Source: a candidate division BRC1 bacterium HGW-BRC1-1
GTDB lineage: Bacteria; Sumerlaeota; Sumerlaeia; Sumerlaeales; Sumerlaeaceae
Assembly: GCA_002842095.1 (NCBI GenBank)
Contig: PHCB01000011.1
Span: 32,481-96,480, forward strand
Direction: 5' to 3'
DNA: 64,000 nt
Positions 63,671 through 64,000 of this stretch are shown here, piece after piece; the stretch's first letter is position 1; every line of letters begins with the position of its first letter. Under the pieces are notes generated by a model. It was given only the letters and a program-made list of their open reading frames with translations. It did no database searches and was not told the origin of the DNA. The position numbers were made by a program, and so were the translations under genes.

Positions 63671-64000
63671 ATGACTCGTATTTTTGCATCACTAGCGGTT
63701 TCTGCATTGCTGGTCACGGCGGCCTTTGCTGCTCAGCCAACTTTCACCCTCAACAACAATATTAATTACCAACCCGCACCCAATCTTGGGAATGCCTACC
63801 CGATGGTAAGCCGTCCGGCTGGTGGTGTGGTTTTCGCCGATGGTTATGACGATGCAATCGCCCGCGTAGCCACCCCTCTGACCAGCGATGGTGCCACGGA
63901 CAATGCTGCAAACAGCTGGGATGTTAACAGCAACACTGATTTGGCGCGCGGATTTAACTCTGGAGAATCCTTCCAGGGAATCACGTATGACGGCGCGAAC
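63671..64000 (+). CDS. secreted protein of unknown function (N-terminal part)
   Basis: The first 110 codons are present and the frame is open at the right edge. AGGAGG lies nine bases before this ATG; another ATG three codons earlier sits directly on the AGGAGG and is less likely. A clear signal peptide is followed by a cut after AAFA. The mature N-terminus is Asn/Thr/Gly-rich ('NNNINYQPAPNLGNAYPMVS', then 'GGVVFADGYDDAIARVATPL'), as in many extracellular beta-rich proteins. The family cannot be judged from this part. Confidence 0.75.
   Translation, partial: MTRIFASLAVSALLVTAAFAAQPTFTLNNNINYQPAPNLGNAYPMVSRPAGGVVFADGYDDAIARVATPLTSDGATDNAANSWDVNSNTDLARGFNSGESFQGITYDGAN

Overview
This is a gene-dense bacterial chromosome segment made almost entirely of housekeeping genes. 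There is no phage, insertion sequence, CRISPR array, tRNA or rRNA that I can see. The gene set fits a Gram-negative-type cell: phosphatidylethanolamine synthesis by PssA/Psd, MEP-pathway isoprenoid synthesis, SecDF/YajC, a SUF iron-sulfur system, a two-subunit glycine decarboxylase, and many secreted proteins with standard signal peptides. Two proteins carry a pilin-derived C-terminal domain (a 'VPNFLEA' type helix, then a variable 'DNNTYP' region). Such tails are frequent in Planctomycetes, Lentisphaerae, Hydrogenedentota and Sumerlaeota, so an under-sampled lineage of that kind is likely. The sequence alone does not settle the phylum.

Left part (1-16 kb). An rrf2-sufB-sufC-sufD operon runs leftward off the edge. 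It is followed by a small acidic cysteine protein, a secreted phosphoesterase fused to a PQQ-type propeller, and the full glycine cleavage operon gcvT-gcvH-gcvPA-gcvPB. glpK is divergent from gcvT. A leftward dgt / LuxE-like / aspartate aminotransferase group follows.

Middle (16-45 kb). mltG-psd-pssA form a rightward operon. Two secreted unknowns follow, then a DnaD-like / DnaI-like pair, a cupin epimerase with pheA, and crcB. Next come a photolyase fused in frame to a renalase-like flavoprotein, a moxR-DUF58-DUF4129-like operon, GT4-ispD-ispF, a sugar isomerase-like TIM barrel, and galT. These are followed by an UshA-like/tetraheme cytochrome fusion, a GT-C-like membrane protein, a stand-alone EutN/CcmL shell-vertex protein next to a TPR protein, udk, aac(3)-ribD and mnmE-yggU.

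Right part (45-64 kb). A secreted repeat protein and an EF-G-like GTPase are followed by a leftward yajC-HD-secDF operon and two tandem paralogues with pilin-like tails, separated by a repeat-containing non-coding stretch. A long leftward operon comes next: oppF-type ATPase, amidohydrolase, GT-C-like, xseB, dxs and ppiC, with four-base overlaps between its first three genes. A secreted protein gene runs off the right edge.

The most unusual objects are the photolyase-renalase fusion, the EutN/CcmL gene without any microcompartment locus, the duplicated pilin-tail module, the DnaD/DnaI-like pair, and the 290-base intergenic region ending in a minus-strand terminator at 45.4 kb. No multi-gene locus here is convincingly a new system. 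The novelty lies in domain combinations and in orphan members of known families.
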